Positions 14,519 to 23,937 of a stretch of DNA of 64,000 bases are shown one piece after another (position 1 is the first letter of the stretch; the number at the start of each line of letters is the position of its first letter). Origin of the DNA: UBA6168 sp965222975 (lineage in GTDB: Bacteria; Bacteroidota; Bacteroidia; Chitinophagales; Saprospiraceae). The position numbers and the translations under genes are program-made. Location of the stretch: NCBI GenBank assembly GCA_965222975.1, contig CBDCVJ010000086.1, positions 62,001 through 126,000 on the forward strand, written 5' to 3'. The notes below the pieces were generated by a model. The model ran no database searches. It saw only the letters and a program-made list of their open reading frames with translations, and had not been told where the DNA came from.

Positions 14519-15433
14519 ATGAAACTTACCTACAAGCAGTCCGAGCGCAGACCAGATAATTCTTTTTCGGCCAGGCAGGATACCATTCCCTGTATCGAAC
14601 ACGATTGGCATTTCCACCCTGAACTTGAACTGATCTATTTTCTAAAAAGTACAGGCACCCGATATGTGGGGAATTCCATAGGCAGTTTTGGCCCTGGGGA
14701 ATTGTATTTGATTGGAAGCAACTTACCACACCTATTTAGGAACGAAAAAGAATATTATGATAATAATGGAGAAGGAAAGGTGGTTGACCTGATTGTGGTA
14801 AAGTTTGAACGCGACTTTTTGGGCAAAGGGTTTTTGGACTTAGCAGAATCCCGAAAAGTCCAACTCCTCTTTCAAAAAGCCGATAGGGGGTTACAATTTT
14901 CAAAGGCTGCCTCGTATTTAGTACATAACTATATGGTGGGGCTGGTAGGGAGCCATGGACTGTCAAGTGTAATAGGGCTTTTGAAAATATTGGATATTTT
15001 GTCCGTTAGTGAGAATTATGTTCCCCTCTGCTCGGAAGGAATCACCAATAATTTTAGAAAGGACGAAAAGGAGCGAATGGCCGAGATTGTCAATTACTTG
15101 ACCCAGAATTTCGATAAAAAAATTGAGTTGCAGGAAATAGCCTCCATTGCCCATATGACCCCTAATTCGTTTTGCCGCTATTTTAAAAAACGGACTCGAA
15201 AGTCGTTTTCCCAATACCTTAATGAAATAAGGATCAGGCATGCCTGCAAACTTCTGATTGAAGGAGAGATGCAAATTTCCGACATCTGTTATCAATCTGG
15301 TTTTAATACGTTTACCAATTTCAACCGCCAATTTAAATTGCACATGCAGGTCACTCCTTCAGAATTTATGAAAAAGTATGAAATAAAAGTAGAGGCTGAC
15401 AGTGAATATGAAAACAATCTGGTAGCAGTATAA
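14519..15433 (+). CDS. AraC-family regulator of the PUL
   Basis: 304 aa. An N-terminal cupin-like sensor (EHDWHFHPELELIYFL, about 27-42) is followed by a C-terminal AraC/XylS DNA-binding domain with two HTHs (LQEIASIAHMTPNSFCRYFKK and QISDICYQSGFNTFTNFNRQF), ending VTPSEFMKKY. AraC proteins bind direct repeats about two helical turns apart and activate adjacent promoters, which is exactly the arrangement of the five 21-bp-spaced operators found in this locus. It precedes the anhydrogalactose operon. Its own promoter lacks the operator. Confidence 0.9.
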   Translation: MKLTYKQSERRPDNSFSARQDTIPCIEHDWHFHPELELIYFLKSTGTRYVGNSIGSFGPGELYLIGSNLPHLFRNEKEYYDNNGEGKVVDLIVVKFERDFLGKGFLDLAESRKVQLLFQKADRGLQFSKAASYLVHNYMVGLVGSHGLSSVIGLLKILDILSVSENYVPLCSEGITNNFRKDEKERMAEIVNYLTQNFDKKIELQEIASIAHMTPNSFCRYFKKRTRKSFSQYLNEIRIRHACKLLIEGEMQISDICYQSGFNTFTNFNRQFKLHMQVTPSEFMKKYEIKVEADSEYENNLVAV

Positions 15434-15561
15434 ATTTTGCCAGTAACCTTTCTTTTTCCTATAAAGAGGGCATTGAAATCATCTCCATAGTTCAAACCTA
15501 ACCATTTTAAATCCTATTACATCATAGTATTCTTTTGCAGGAGTGCAGAATATAACACTAT

Positions 15562-15626
15562 GGTAAAATAATGTAATAATAGGGTAAATTTCACCAAAGT
15601 AAATCGCTCAAACTCCCCTTCATTTG
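15562..15626 (+). promoter_or_regulatory. PUL operator/promoter 1 (anhydrosugar operon)
   Basis: Half-sites GGTAAAAT at 15562 and GGTAAATT at 15583 (21-bp step). The -7 element TTCATTTG has its TTTG at 15623, 40 bp after the second half-site. It lies in the 298-bp gap before the cycloisomerase gene, which holds nothing else. Same geometry as the sites at 20512, 28406, 38581 and 41828. Confidence 0.8.
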
Positions 15627-15731
15627 TAAAATTGAAACGCTTGTTTCGACCATCGTTTAGAGCTGCCCTTAATGTATGGTGTAAATAAAATTTCAATTTT
15701 CATTTATTGATATAGATATAGCCAACAGCTT

Positions 15732-16913
15732 ATGAAAATCAAATCCATTGAAAGCTTTGTCCTTTCAGATAAATTAAAACAGAGCTTCTACTTTTCACAA
15801 TGGGAATATTCCGAAAGGCGTATCTGCATTGTGAAAGTAACGAGTGATACCGGCCACGTCGGTTGGGGGGAAGGATATGGGCCGGCCACCGTCATCAAAG
15901 CTGGGATTGAACACCTGACCCCATTCGTTCTGGGGAAAAATCCTTTGGAAACAGAGACGATATGGAGCATTATGTACCGCCGGACATTGGACTTTGCCAG
16001 GAGTGGGGTGCTTGTTTCGGCCATGAGTGCCATTGATGTGGCCCTGTGGGATTTAAAGGGCAAAATATTGGAACAGCCCGTACATTTATTGCTGGGCGGT
16101 AAAAAACGGGACACCATCATCCCATATGCCACAGGCATGTATTTTACCAATGGTGAAAAATTGTGCGAAGTGCTTTCCAAAGAGGCCAAACAATATGCAG
16201 ACCTTGGCTATAAGGCCATGAAAATGAAAGTGGGTCTCGGCATAAAGGAGGATATTGAAAATGTGAAAATCGTAAGACAAGCTATCGGGTCCAGCATTGA
16301 CCTGATGATTGATGCCAACCATGCCTATAATTTAAGGGAAGCAATACATTTGGCAAAAGCTGTTGAGCAATATAATATCTATTGGTTCGAAGAACCCATT
16401 TCTCCAGAGTATTATGAGCAATATGCTGAATTGCGGACAAAGACTACTATCCCCATTGCTGGTGGTGAATGTGAATATCTCCGTTTTGGATTTCAGACTT
16501 TATTGAGTTCCAAATCCGTGGATATTGTGCAACCGGATATATGTGCCTGTGGTGGATTGACCGAAGCTAAAAGGATTGCTGTTTTGGCATCGGTATACGG
16601 CCTCGAAATAGTGCCACATACTTGGGGGACGGGTATAGCCATAGCCACTGCTGCCCATTTTATCGCTAATTTGGAAACCCTGCCGGGGCGTTTAAAAACC
16701 CCTAACTGCTATATGGAATACGACCAGACTGAAAATGGTTTGCGTGATGAACTGACCACTTCTGAAATGGTGTTTGAAAATGGAGAAATAAAAATTACCG
16801 ATGCACCCGGTTTGGGATTTGAAATGAATGAAGAGGCATTGCATAAATATGCTTTGAAAGAATTGAACGGGAATGGGCATTTAGTAGAAAACACAATAAA
16901 AGAATTTAAATGA
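15732..16913 (+). CDS. 3,6-anhydrogalactonate cycloisomerase-like enolase-superfamily enzyme
   Basis: 393 aa. Enolase-superfamily (mandelate racemase/muconate lactonizing) fold. The KxK base pair is in YKAMKMKVGLG, metal ligands in DLMIDANHAY, FEEPISPE and AGGECEY, and a late His in VPHTWGTGIA. With the adjacent aldehyde dehydrogenase, aldolase and kinase, the expected reaction is opening of the anhydro ring of 3,6-anhydrogalactonate to 2-keto-3-deoxygalactonate. A D-galactonate dehydratase-like activity is the alternative. First gene of the operon; its TAA-less end overlaps the next start (ATGA). Confidence 0.85.
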   Translation: MKIKSIESFVLSDKLKQSFYFSQWEYSERRICIVKVTSDTGHVGWGEGYGPATVIKAGIEHLTPFVLGKNPLETETIWSIMYRRTLDFARSGVLVSAMSAIDVALWDLKGKILEQPVHLLLGGKKRDTIIPYATGMYFTNGEKLCEVLSKEAKQYADLGYKAMKMKVGLGIKEDIENVKIVRQAIGSSIDLMIDANHAYNLREAIHLAKAVEQYNIYWFEEPISPEYYEQYAELRTKTTIPIAGGECEYLRFGFQTLLSSKSVDIVQPDICACGGLTEAKRIAVLASVYGLEIVPHTWGTGIAIATAAHFIANLETLPGRLKTPNCYMEYDQTENGLRDELTTSEMVFENGEIKITDAPGLGFEMNEEALHKYALKELNGNGHLVENTIKEFK

Positions 16914-18346
16914 AATTCGGGCATAAGAAATTATACATTGATGGGCAGCTAGCAGAAGCATCAGATGGTAATACATATGATGTAATTTGCCCAGGTAATG
17001 AAACCGTTATTGGAAATATCGCCTGGGCCAACAAAGAAGATTCGGAACTGGCACTTGCCTCTGCTCAAAAAGGCTTTGAATATTGGTCAAAATTGCCAAT
17101 GGAGGAGCGTTTGGAATGGATAAATAAACTCAGAAACAAGCTTTTGGAAAACAGTGATTTGCTCCGTGAAAGTATCATGTACGAAATGGGAAAAGTATGG
17201 GAGGGTTCAGAAGAAGACCTGACCAGCATCACTAACTCTTTGAAATATTATGCAGATGAGATCAGGAAAAGAAATGACATACCTATCGAAGACAAAGAAG
17301 GTACTCATGTACACCGTGTTGTGTTCCAACCATTAGGTGTAGTGGTCGCTTTTTTGGCCTATAATTTCCCGTTGCTCAACTTGGGTTTCAAATTGGGGCC
17401 AGCCCTTGCGGCAGGCTGTACTATTATCATCAAGCCATCAGAATTTTCGCCATTATCAGCTTATATTATTGGTGAAATATGTGCAGAAATAAATTTCCCA
17501 AAAGGGGTCATAAATATCATTTGTGGAGATGTCCCTAATGTTGGCATTCCACTTTGTGAAAGTAAAATACCCAAACTGATCACCATGATCGGCTCTACCG
17601 AGACGGCTCAAAAACTTATTGCTCAGAGCAGCAAAACTTCCATCAAAAGATACAGCATGGAATGTGGTGGCAATGCTCCTTTCATCGTTTTTGACGATGC
17701 AGACTTGGAACTTGCCGTGAATATTGGAGCTGCGTTAAAAATTGGCAACTCAGGTCAAATATGTGTGGCACCGAACAGGTTCTACATCCATGAATCGGTC
17801 TTTGATGAATTCATAAAAGGCATAGTGGAAAAATTCAAAAATGCCAAGGTGGGTTTTGGTCGGAAAAACCAACCAGATATGGGACCCTTGGCAAATAGGC
17901 AGTCGGTGGACAAAGTTCATAGCATTGTTAAAGAGGCGTTGGAGCAAGGGGGCGAGTTGCTATATGGAGGAACGCCGATTGACCAGCCCGGCTACTATTT
18001 TCAACCTACTGCCATTCGGCTGAACGACAACAGGGCAGAAATTTTACAGCACGAAATTTTTGGTCCCGTAGCCCTCATCGTTCCTTTTTCCACCAAAGAG
18101 GAAGTTCTTGAATTGGCCAACGGTACGGATGCCGGTCTGGCATCTTATGTTTTTTCAAAAAAAGAAGAAACGCTGGCCTATTTTTCCGAAAAACTGGAGT
18201 TTGGAGAAGTACAGTTGAATGGGGTGAAATACGACATTTATTTACCTCATGGTGGTGTCAAGAACAGCGGCATCGGGGTGGATTGCTCCACGTATGCGCT
18301 GGATGATTATTTGATCAAAAAGCGGGTGACCAAAGCCCTAAATTGA
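16910..18346 (+). CDS. Aldehyde dehydrogenase (3,6-anhydrogalactose dehydrogenase candidate)
   Basis: 478 aa, complete NAD(P)-dependent ALDH. It shows the catalytic Glu region MECGGNAPFIVFDDADLE, catalytic Cys in NSGQICVAPNRFY and the C-terminal EIFGPVALIVPF. ATG overlaps the stop of the cycloisomerase gene (ATGA), so the two are coupled. In agar and carrageenan pathways this step oxidises 3,6-anhydrogalactose to the acid that the cycloisomerase uses. Substrate (D or L form) cannot be read from sequence. Confidence 0.85.
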   Translation: MKFGHKKLYIDGQLAEASDGNTYDVICPGNETVIGNIAWANKEDSELALASAQKGFEYWSKLPMEERLEWINKLRNKLLENSDLLRESIMYEMGKVWEGSEEDLTSITNSLKYYADEIRKRNDIPIEDKEGTHVHRVVFQPLGVVVAFLAYNFPLLNLGFKLGPALAAGCTIIIKPSEFSPLSAYIIGEICAEINFPKGVINIICGDVPNVGIPLCESKIPKLITMIGSTETAQKLIAQSSKTSIKRYSMECGGNAPFIVFDDADLELAVNIGAALKIGNSGQICVAPNRFYIHESVFDEFIKGIVEKFKNAKVGFGRKNQPDMGPLANRQSVDKVHSIVKEALEQGGELLYGGTPIDQPGYYFQPTAIRLNDNRAEILQHEIFGPVALIVPFSTKEEVLELANGTDAGLASYVFSKKEETLAYFSEKLEFGEVQLNGVKYDIYLPHGGVKNSGIGVDCSTYALDDYLIKKRVTKALN

Positions 18347-18357
18347 AAAGAAACTAC

Positions 18358-19059
18358 ATGCAACTCATAGCTCAACAGGCCATGACGCCTGAAGTAATAA
18401 AAAGAATAGACGAGGCAGGCATTATAGCGGTCATCATTATTGATGAAGTAAAACATGCGATACCATTGGCCGAAGCTCTGCTAAAAGGAGGCGTGGATGC
18501 CATCGAACTAACCCTTCGCACACCAGCAGCTTTGGATGCGGCCCGTGCTATCAGAAAAGAAGTGCCGGAAATGTCCCTTGGCTTTGGCACAGTGTTAACA
18601 ACCGAACAGGTGAAGGCAGTGGCTGACCTCGGTGCCGATTTTGCTTTTGCCCCCGGTTGCAACCCAAAGATATTGGCCGAGGCGAGGAAATTGGGACTTT
18701 CCTTTTCACCGGGGGTTATGACCCCAACAGATATTGAAATGGCATTGGAGCAAGGATGCCGAATCCTGAAGTATTTTCCCGCAGAAACAACAGGCGGGGT
18801 ACCACACCTCGAAAGCATGGCAGCCCCTTACCAGTATTTGGGACTCCAGTTCATTCCGTTAGGAGGAGTGAACATAGGAAATGCCCAGACCTATCTGGAA
18901 TCCCCGCTGATCACGGCAATTGGCGGTTCTTGGGTGGCCAACCGACATCTCATTCAAAACAAGGATTGGGAGGCGATCACCAACAATGCGAAAGAAATTA
19001 GAGGATTGATCAACGAGATAAAAAAGGGTGCTGTCCAAAACCACAGCGCGGTTAATTAA
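18358..19059 (+). CDS. eda: KDPG/KDPGal-type aldolase
   Basis: 233 aa from the ATG at 18358; a TTG at 18343 overlapping the previous stop is less likely. Class I aldolase of the KDPG/KHG family: IELTLRTP, LGFGTVLT, FSPGVMTPTDIE and the Schiff-base Lys in RILKYFPAE, ending in the PLGGVN phosphate site. It would split 2-keto-3-deoxy-6-phosphogalactonate into pyruvate and glyceraldehyde 3-phosphate. Followed by a repeat element (19056-19253), then the kinase gene. Confidence 0.88.
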   Translation: MQLIAQQAMTPEVIKRIDEAGIIAVIIIDEVKHAIPLAEALLKGGVDAIELTLRTPAALDAARAIRKEVPEMSLGFGTVLTTEQVKAVADLGADFAFAPGCNPKILAEARKLGLSFSPGVMTPTDIEMALEQGCRILKYFPAETTGGVPHLESMAAPYQYLGLQFIPLGGVNIGNAQTYLESPLITAIGGSWVANRHLIQNKDWEAITNNAKEIRGLINEIKKGAVQNHSAVN

Positions 19060-19253
19060 CCACGAATTATGCTAACCATGAATTTGCACAAAGCTTGTTG
19101 CGTATTTTAATCAGAAGTATTTTCACGAACCCTCTATTCAGAAAAATGACCGGAATATTTCGCATGAGTTACTTATTTGAGATTAAATTCATTCCTCGTA
19201 AACATAATTTGTGGTTGACAAAAATTCGTGGTTAGCATAATTCGTGGTTAATC
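19056..19253. repeat. AATTCGTGGTTA element, copy 1
   Basis: The left end TTAACCACGAATTATGCTAA and the right end (19224-19250) are inverted copies of about 27 bp enclosing roughly 140 bp. The inner part shares about 40 bp (GAATTTGCACAAAGCTTGTT onward) with the element at 27233-27420. It is inserted between aldolase and kinase genes and would form a long hairpin in the mRNA. Confidence 0.75.
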
Positions 19254-19278
19254 AAAAAAGAATCGAAAAAAGTAAACA

Positions 19279-20367
19279 ATGAAAACTGTCGTAACATTTG
19301 GGGAAATCATGGGGCGTTTGGCTGCCCCAGAAAATCTGCGCTTGCGCCAGACAAGAGTATTGGATGTGACCTATGCCGGGGCAGAGGCCAGTGTTGCAGC
19401 TTCCATTTGCAATTTTGGGGGAAAGGCACGTTACGTGACGGCTCTTCCAAAGCATTCATTAGCAGAAGCTACCATGGATTCCGTTCGTGCTGTCGGTATT
19501 GACACACAATATATATTACGGACTGATAAAGGCCGCCTCGGTCTTTATTTTTTGGAAACAGGTGCCAACCAGCGCCCTAGCAACGTCATCTACGACCGGG
19601 TCGATTCAGCCATCTCCATCACTCCGGCCGATCAATATAACTGGGATGCCATTTTTAATGATGCACAGTGGTTGCATCTCAGTGGGATCACCCCGGCCTT
19701 GTCAAAAAATGCAGCCGAAGCGACCTTGGTTGCTGCTCAAAAGGCAAAAGCAGCAGGCGCTACTGTTTCCATTGACCTCAATTTTCGTGGAAAGCTTTGG
19801 CAATGGGGCGAATCCAAAAAAGGACGTGAACTGGCACAAGAGGTCATGCGGGGAATTTTGCCTTTCATTGACGTGGTGATTGGAAATGAGGAAGATTGCC
19901 ATGATGTACTGGGCATTCAGGCAGGGGATACCGATGTACATTCTGGTACATTGGATACTTCCCGTTATCCCGATGTGGCAAGGCAAGTTGTGCAGCAGTT
20001 TCCCAATGTCCGCAAAGTGGCCATCACGCTGCGGGAAAGCCTCTCCGCTACACACAACAACTGGGGGGCTATGCTCTACGATGCAAAAGCAGACAAACCT
20101 TTCTTCGCTCCACTCGACTCAAACGGAAATTATCAACCTTACCAAATTAAGAATATTGTTGATAGGGTAGGTGGAGGTGATTCTTTTGCCGGAGGGCTGA
20201 TCTTTTCTCTTACAACACCTGAACTGAGTGAGCCTCAAACCGCAGTAAAATATGCTGTAGCCGCATCATGCCTCAAACATTCCATCAAAGGTGACTTCAA
20301 TTATTCCACCCGGACAGAAGTCGAAAAATTGATGAGAGGTGCTGCTTCTGGAAGGGTTGTTCGCTGA
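19279..20367 (+). CDS. kdgK: PfkB-family 2-keto-3-deoxygluconate/galactonate kinase
   Basis: 362 aa. Sugar kinase of the PfkB (ribokinase) family: N-terminal VTFGEIMGRL, glycine-rich TYAGAEASVAAS and the C-terminal signature DRVGGGDSFAGGL with the catalytic Asp. It would phosphorylate the keto-deoxy acid made by the cycloisomerase, feeding the aldolase upstream. Most KDG kinases are about 310-350 aa, so the length is normal. Probably in the same operon despite the repeat insertion. Confidence 0.87.
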   Translation: MKTVVTFGEIMGRLAAPENLRLRQTRVLDVTYAGAEASVAASICNFGGKARYVTALPKHSLAEATMDSVRAVGIDTQYILRTDKGRLGLYFLETGANQRPSNVIYDRVDSAISITPADQYNWDAIFNDAQWLHLSGITPALSKNAAEATLVAAQKAKAAGATVSIDLNFRGKLWQWGESKKGRELAQEVMRGILPFIDVVIGNEEDCHDVLGIQAGDTDVHSGTLDTSRYPDVARQVVQQFPNVRKVAITLRESLSATHNNWGAMLYDAKADKPFFAPLDSNGNYQPYQIKNIVDRVGGGDSFAGGLIFSLTTPELSEPQTAVKYAVAASCLKHSIKGDFNYSTRTEVEKLMRGAASGRVVR

Positions 20368-20511
20368 TTTTGCATTTCTGGTTTTCCGATTCCCATAACG
20401 TCTATTTGTTTTCAATCAATTGGCAATAGCCCATTACATAGGTTAATTGGCAATTGATTTAGTCTGCTTTGCACTTTCTTTTCCGGCTATGGAACGCAAT
20501 CCTGTAAAAGG

Positions 20512-20576
20512 GATAAAATAATGCAAGCACTGGATAATTTCCACACATAACTCCACCTGGCAATCTTATTCCTTTG
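20512..20576 (+). promoter_or_regulatory. PUL operator/promoter 2 (susCD)
   Basis: Half-sites GATAAAAT at 20512 and GATAATTT at 20533 (21-bp step), with the -7 TTTG of TTCCTTTG at 20573 (40 bp after the second half-site). The 334-bp gap 20368-20701 contains only this site and about 125 nt of leader before susC. Confidence 0.75.
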
Positions 20577-20701
20577 TAAACATAAATGCTAATCGTAATT
20601 CAGGGTAAAAGGATGAAAAGCCCTAACCATGGCCGGGCTGAGGAATCATCCCCACTTGGGAAAAACAACTTTTCACATTTACTCATAAATCACTGGTAAT
20701 T

Positions 20702-23700
20702 ATGAAATTGAAATTATTTACGAAACGATGGTGGGGTTGCCTCCTGTTGGTATTCGTCACCCATTTTGCTTACGGGCAAATCACTGTGTCAGGCACTATT
20801 ACTGACGCAGCAGACAACACTCCTCTGATTGGAGTAACCGTCCTTATAAAAGGTTCAACATCTGGGACGGTCACAGATATAGATGGCAGTTATTCTCTCG
20901 GTGTACCAGACGCCAATACTGTACTTGCATTCTCATATACAGGATATGAAAACATAGAGGTAGCTGTTGGTGATCAGAGAGTGATTGATCTTAAAATGGC
21001 CGCTAGTGCTACAGCCTTAGAGGAAGTGGTGGTAGTGGGCTACACTACTAGAAAAAGAGGGGAATTGACAGGGTCGGTAAGTACTGTTAGTAATGAAGAC
21101 CTTGAAAGAACACCTAATAAAGATCTCACCAAATCTTTATCTGGCAGGGTTCCAGGTTTGATTGTTGTGGATCGGGGCGGTTATCCCGGTTCAACAGATG
21201 ATATTACCTTATTGATCAGGGGCAAGTCTACGCTGGGCAACAATGCTCCCCTCATTTTGGTGGATGGCGTCCCATCAGAATCCTTTGCCCATTTGTCCCC
21301 TGCTGATATTGAATCCTTATCGGTTTTGAAGGACGGTGCAGCAGCCATTTATGGGGCAAGGGCTGCTAATGGTGTGATCTTGATCACGACAAAAAGGGGG
21401 AAGACAGGTGCACCAAAGGTCAACCTGACCAGCACTTTTACCCTTTCTACCCTTTCTTCCATACCTAACATGATGAGTTCAGAGCAGTATGCAATCTATG
21501 AGAACGAACATTCTGAAAGAAACGGACTTGCGCTTCCCTATACCCAAGAAGATATCAACAACTTTGCCGCAGGCAATGATCCTATTAGATATCCTAACAC
21601 TGATTGGTATGACGTGACCTTTGCCGATTATTCACCTGAGTGGAGAAATACCATATCGGTTGCAGGTGGTACTGATCGGGTAAACTATTTTGTCAGTGGG
21701 GACCATATCAGCCAAGAAGGCTTGTACGAATCGGGTGACCTGAATTTCAAACAATATCAACTCCGTACAAATGTGGATATCAAATTGCACGAAACCTTCA
21801 AGGTCGGAGTGGACTTGGCAGGAAGATTTGGTGATCGCAATGAGCCAGGAGTGGATGATGGATTTATTTACAAACACATTTATACAAACGAGCCTACTGA
21901 AGTGGCTGTTTATCCCAATGGCCTAGTCGCTTGGGGCGGTGAAAATGGGGCCAACCCATTTATCATGTCGAGCAGCGAGTCAGGAAATATCAACAGGATT
22001 GACAACAATTTGCGCTCTAGGTTTTCCTTTGACTGGAAACTCGATTGGGTGACCGAAGGTCTGAGTGTAAACGGTTATGCAGGCATCAGGAGATGGAACA
22101 CGGATACAAAAAATTGGTACACACCCTGGGAAGTGTTTATATTCCAAGAGGGCACTAATGAATATGTACCACAAGCAGGTTTTTCCCAACAGGGCAATCA
22201 ACGGGTATTGCGGGAAACGTTTTGGAAATTTAATGAACAGATGCTGAATGCCACTATCCGCTACGATCGGACTTTTGGCGCTCATACGGTCAGGGGCTTT
22301 GTTGGTACGGAACGGTTCACATCTGACCAACGTGAATTCTGGGCAGAAAGGAAGGGCTTCCCGAGCGACGACCGTCCAGAACTGTTTGCCGGGAGCGATG
22401 AAGGGCAAATATCCAGCGGTGGCTCTTTAGAGTGGGCAAGGCTCAATTATTTCGGTTCGCTTTCCTATGATTTCAAGAAAAAATATTTTGTTGATCTGAC
22501 TTTGCGTCATGATGGTTCAAGCAACTTCGGTCCCGGAAACCGTTTTGGTACTTTCCCAGGCGTAGCCGTTGCTTGGTCCATAGGCGATGAAGCATTTCTG
22601 GATGCAACCAATGGTTGGCTCGATGCCTTAAAAATACGGGCTTCATGGGCCATTATGGGGAACGACCGGATTCCGCCTTTCCAATACTTGACCCGCTACA
22701 ATTTTGGCAGTGATCCCAGTGTTCCAGGAGAAACTACACAACCTAATTATTATATTTTTGGAACAAATGGAACTCGCTACAATGGCTATACAAGTGCAAA
22801 CGTGCCCAACCCGGACATCACTTGGGAAACGGCCGACATGAGGAACATCGGGTTGAACTTTGCATTGCTTGATTATAAATTGACTGGTGATGTGAACTAT
22901 TTCTATCAAAAAAGAGAAGACATCTTGATCAGGCGTAATGCTTCTATCCCTGATGCCGCAGGTATTACTCTGCCTCAGGAGAACCTTGGTAAGGTGGACA
23001 ACTTTGGCTGGGAGTTCCAGTTGGGATGGAAGGATAACATTGGCGAAATCAGCTACAACATTGGCGCCAACCTGACCCAGGCAAAGAACGAAATCGTGTT
23101 TATGGACGAAGCGGTTGACGTACCGGATGCATTGAAGCAAGAAGGGTTTCCAATGGATTCTTACATTGTGTATCCTACCGCAGGTATTTTCCGTGATCAG
23201 GCACAAGTGGATGCTACCGCTGCAAAATTGGGCGGAACAACTGAAGGAGAGCCCATTTATATAGACACGAATGAGGATGGAAAAATTGATGCTGGAGATC
23301 GTATCCGCGTATATTCTTCCAACGTTCCCGAAATTCAATATGGCATCTCAGGAGGCCTCAGTTACAGGGGATTTGATTTCAATTTCTTGTTCCAGGGACA
23401 GGCCAAAGCTGAAGTAATGGTGTTTTTTGATCAGGCAGGTTCAAAGCCGGAGTTTGTTTTCACAGAAAGGTGGACGCCGGAAAACCGCGATGCAAGCTAT
23501 CCCCGAGCATTTGTACAGGGTGACCCATATAGCGGGCTTCTAAATTCAAATCAGGCTCAAGGTGCCGATATATATCTACGGGATGCTTCATTTTTGAGAT
23601 TGAAAGAAGTTGAACTGGGATATACATTGGGTCAAGACAAGATCAAGTTTGGCAACCTAAGATTGTTTGTGAGAGGGTTGAACGTGTTGACCATGTTCTC

Positions 23701-23815
23701 GGACATTTATGACTTGGGCTTGGATCCCGAAGCGGCTCGGTACAACAACTTTAGGAACAGTACCTACCCATCCTTGAAGTCTTATTCATTTGGCCTGAAC
23801 CTCAGTTTTCAATAA
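20702..23815 (+). CDS. susC: SusC-like TonB-dependent outer-membrane transporter
   Basis: 1037 aa. Signal peptide ending FAYGQ, a carboxypeptidase-like plug extension (ITVSGTITDAADNTPLIGV, about 26-110), TonB box-like region EEVVVVGY, plug domain (IRGKSTLGNNAPLILVDGVP) and a 22-strand barrel to the C-terminal LNLSFQ. It imports oligosaccharides across the outer membrane together with the SusD lipoprotein encoded next. The operator at 20512 marks it as part of the regulon. Confidence 0.95.
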   Translation: MKLKLFTKRWWGCLLLVFVTHFAYGQITVSGTITDAADNTPLIGVTVLIKGSTSGTVTDIDGSYSLGVPDANTVLAFSYTGYENIEVAVGDQRVIDLKMAASATALEEVVVVGYTTRKRGELTGSVSTVSNEDLERTPNKDLTKSLSGRVPGLIVVDRGGYPGSTDDITLLIRGKSTLGNNAPLILVDGVPSESFAHLSPADIESLSVLKDGAAAIYGARAANGVILITTKRGKTGAPKVNLTSTFTLSTLSSIPNMMSSEQYAIYENEHSERNGLALPYTQEDINNFAAGNDPIRYPNTDWYDVTFADYSPEWRNTISVAGGTDRVNYFVSGDHISQEGLYESGDLNFKQYQLRTNVDIKLHETFKVGVDLAGRFGDRNEPGVDDGFIYKHIYTNEPTEVAVYPNGLVAWGGENGANPFIMSSSESGNINRIDNNLRSRFSFDWKLDWVTEGLSVNGYAGIRRWNTDTKNWYTPWEVFIFQEGTNEYVPQAGFSQQGNQRVLRETFWKFNEQMLNATIRYDRTFGAHTVRGFVGTERFTSDQREFWAERKGFPSDDRPELFAGSDEGQISSGGSLEWARLNYFGSLSYDFKKKYFVDLTLRHDGSSNFGPGNRFGTFPGVAVAWSIGDEAFLDATNGWLDALKIRASWAIMGNDRIPPFQYLTRYNFGSDPSVPGETTQPNYYIFGTNGTRYNGYTSANVPNPDITWETADMRNIGLNFALLDYKLTGDVNYFYQKREDILIRRNASIPDAAGITLPQENLGKVDNFGWEFQLGWKDNIGEISYNIGANLTQAKNEIVFMDEAVDVPDALKQEGFPMDSYIVYPTAGIFRDQAQVDATAAKLGGTTEGEPIYIDTNEDGKIDAGDRIRVYSSNVPEIQYGISGGLSYRGFDFNFLFQGQAKAEVMVFFDQAGSKPEFVFTERWTPENRDASYPRAFVQGDPYSGLLNSNQAQGADIYLRDASFLRLKEVELGYTLGQDKIKFGNLRLFVRGLNVLTMFSDIYDLGLDPEAARYNNFRNSTYPSLKSYSFGLNLSFQ

Positions 23816-23818
23816 GAG

Positions 23819-23925
23819 ACATCAGAAGTCAGGTCGTTTTACTGTCAGAGGCCAGACATGGTAAGTCCGGCTATCTGATAGAGAAACGGTCTGGCAGTGA
23901 AACGGTCTGACCTCTGATTTCTAAA
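23819..23925. repeat. Inverted repeat between susC and susD
   Basis: A left arm around 23829-23860 and a right arm around 23889-23922 are imperfect complements (CCAGAC / GTCTGG at the core, GTCAGGTCG / GGTCTGAC-like outside). This long hairpin could protect the susC 3' end or lower susD expression relative to susC. Confidence 0.55.
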
Positions 23926-23937
23926 AAAAAGAATGCA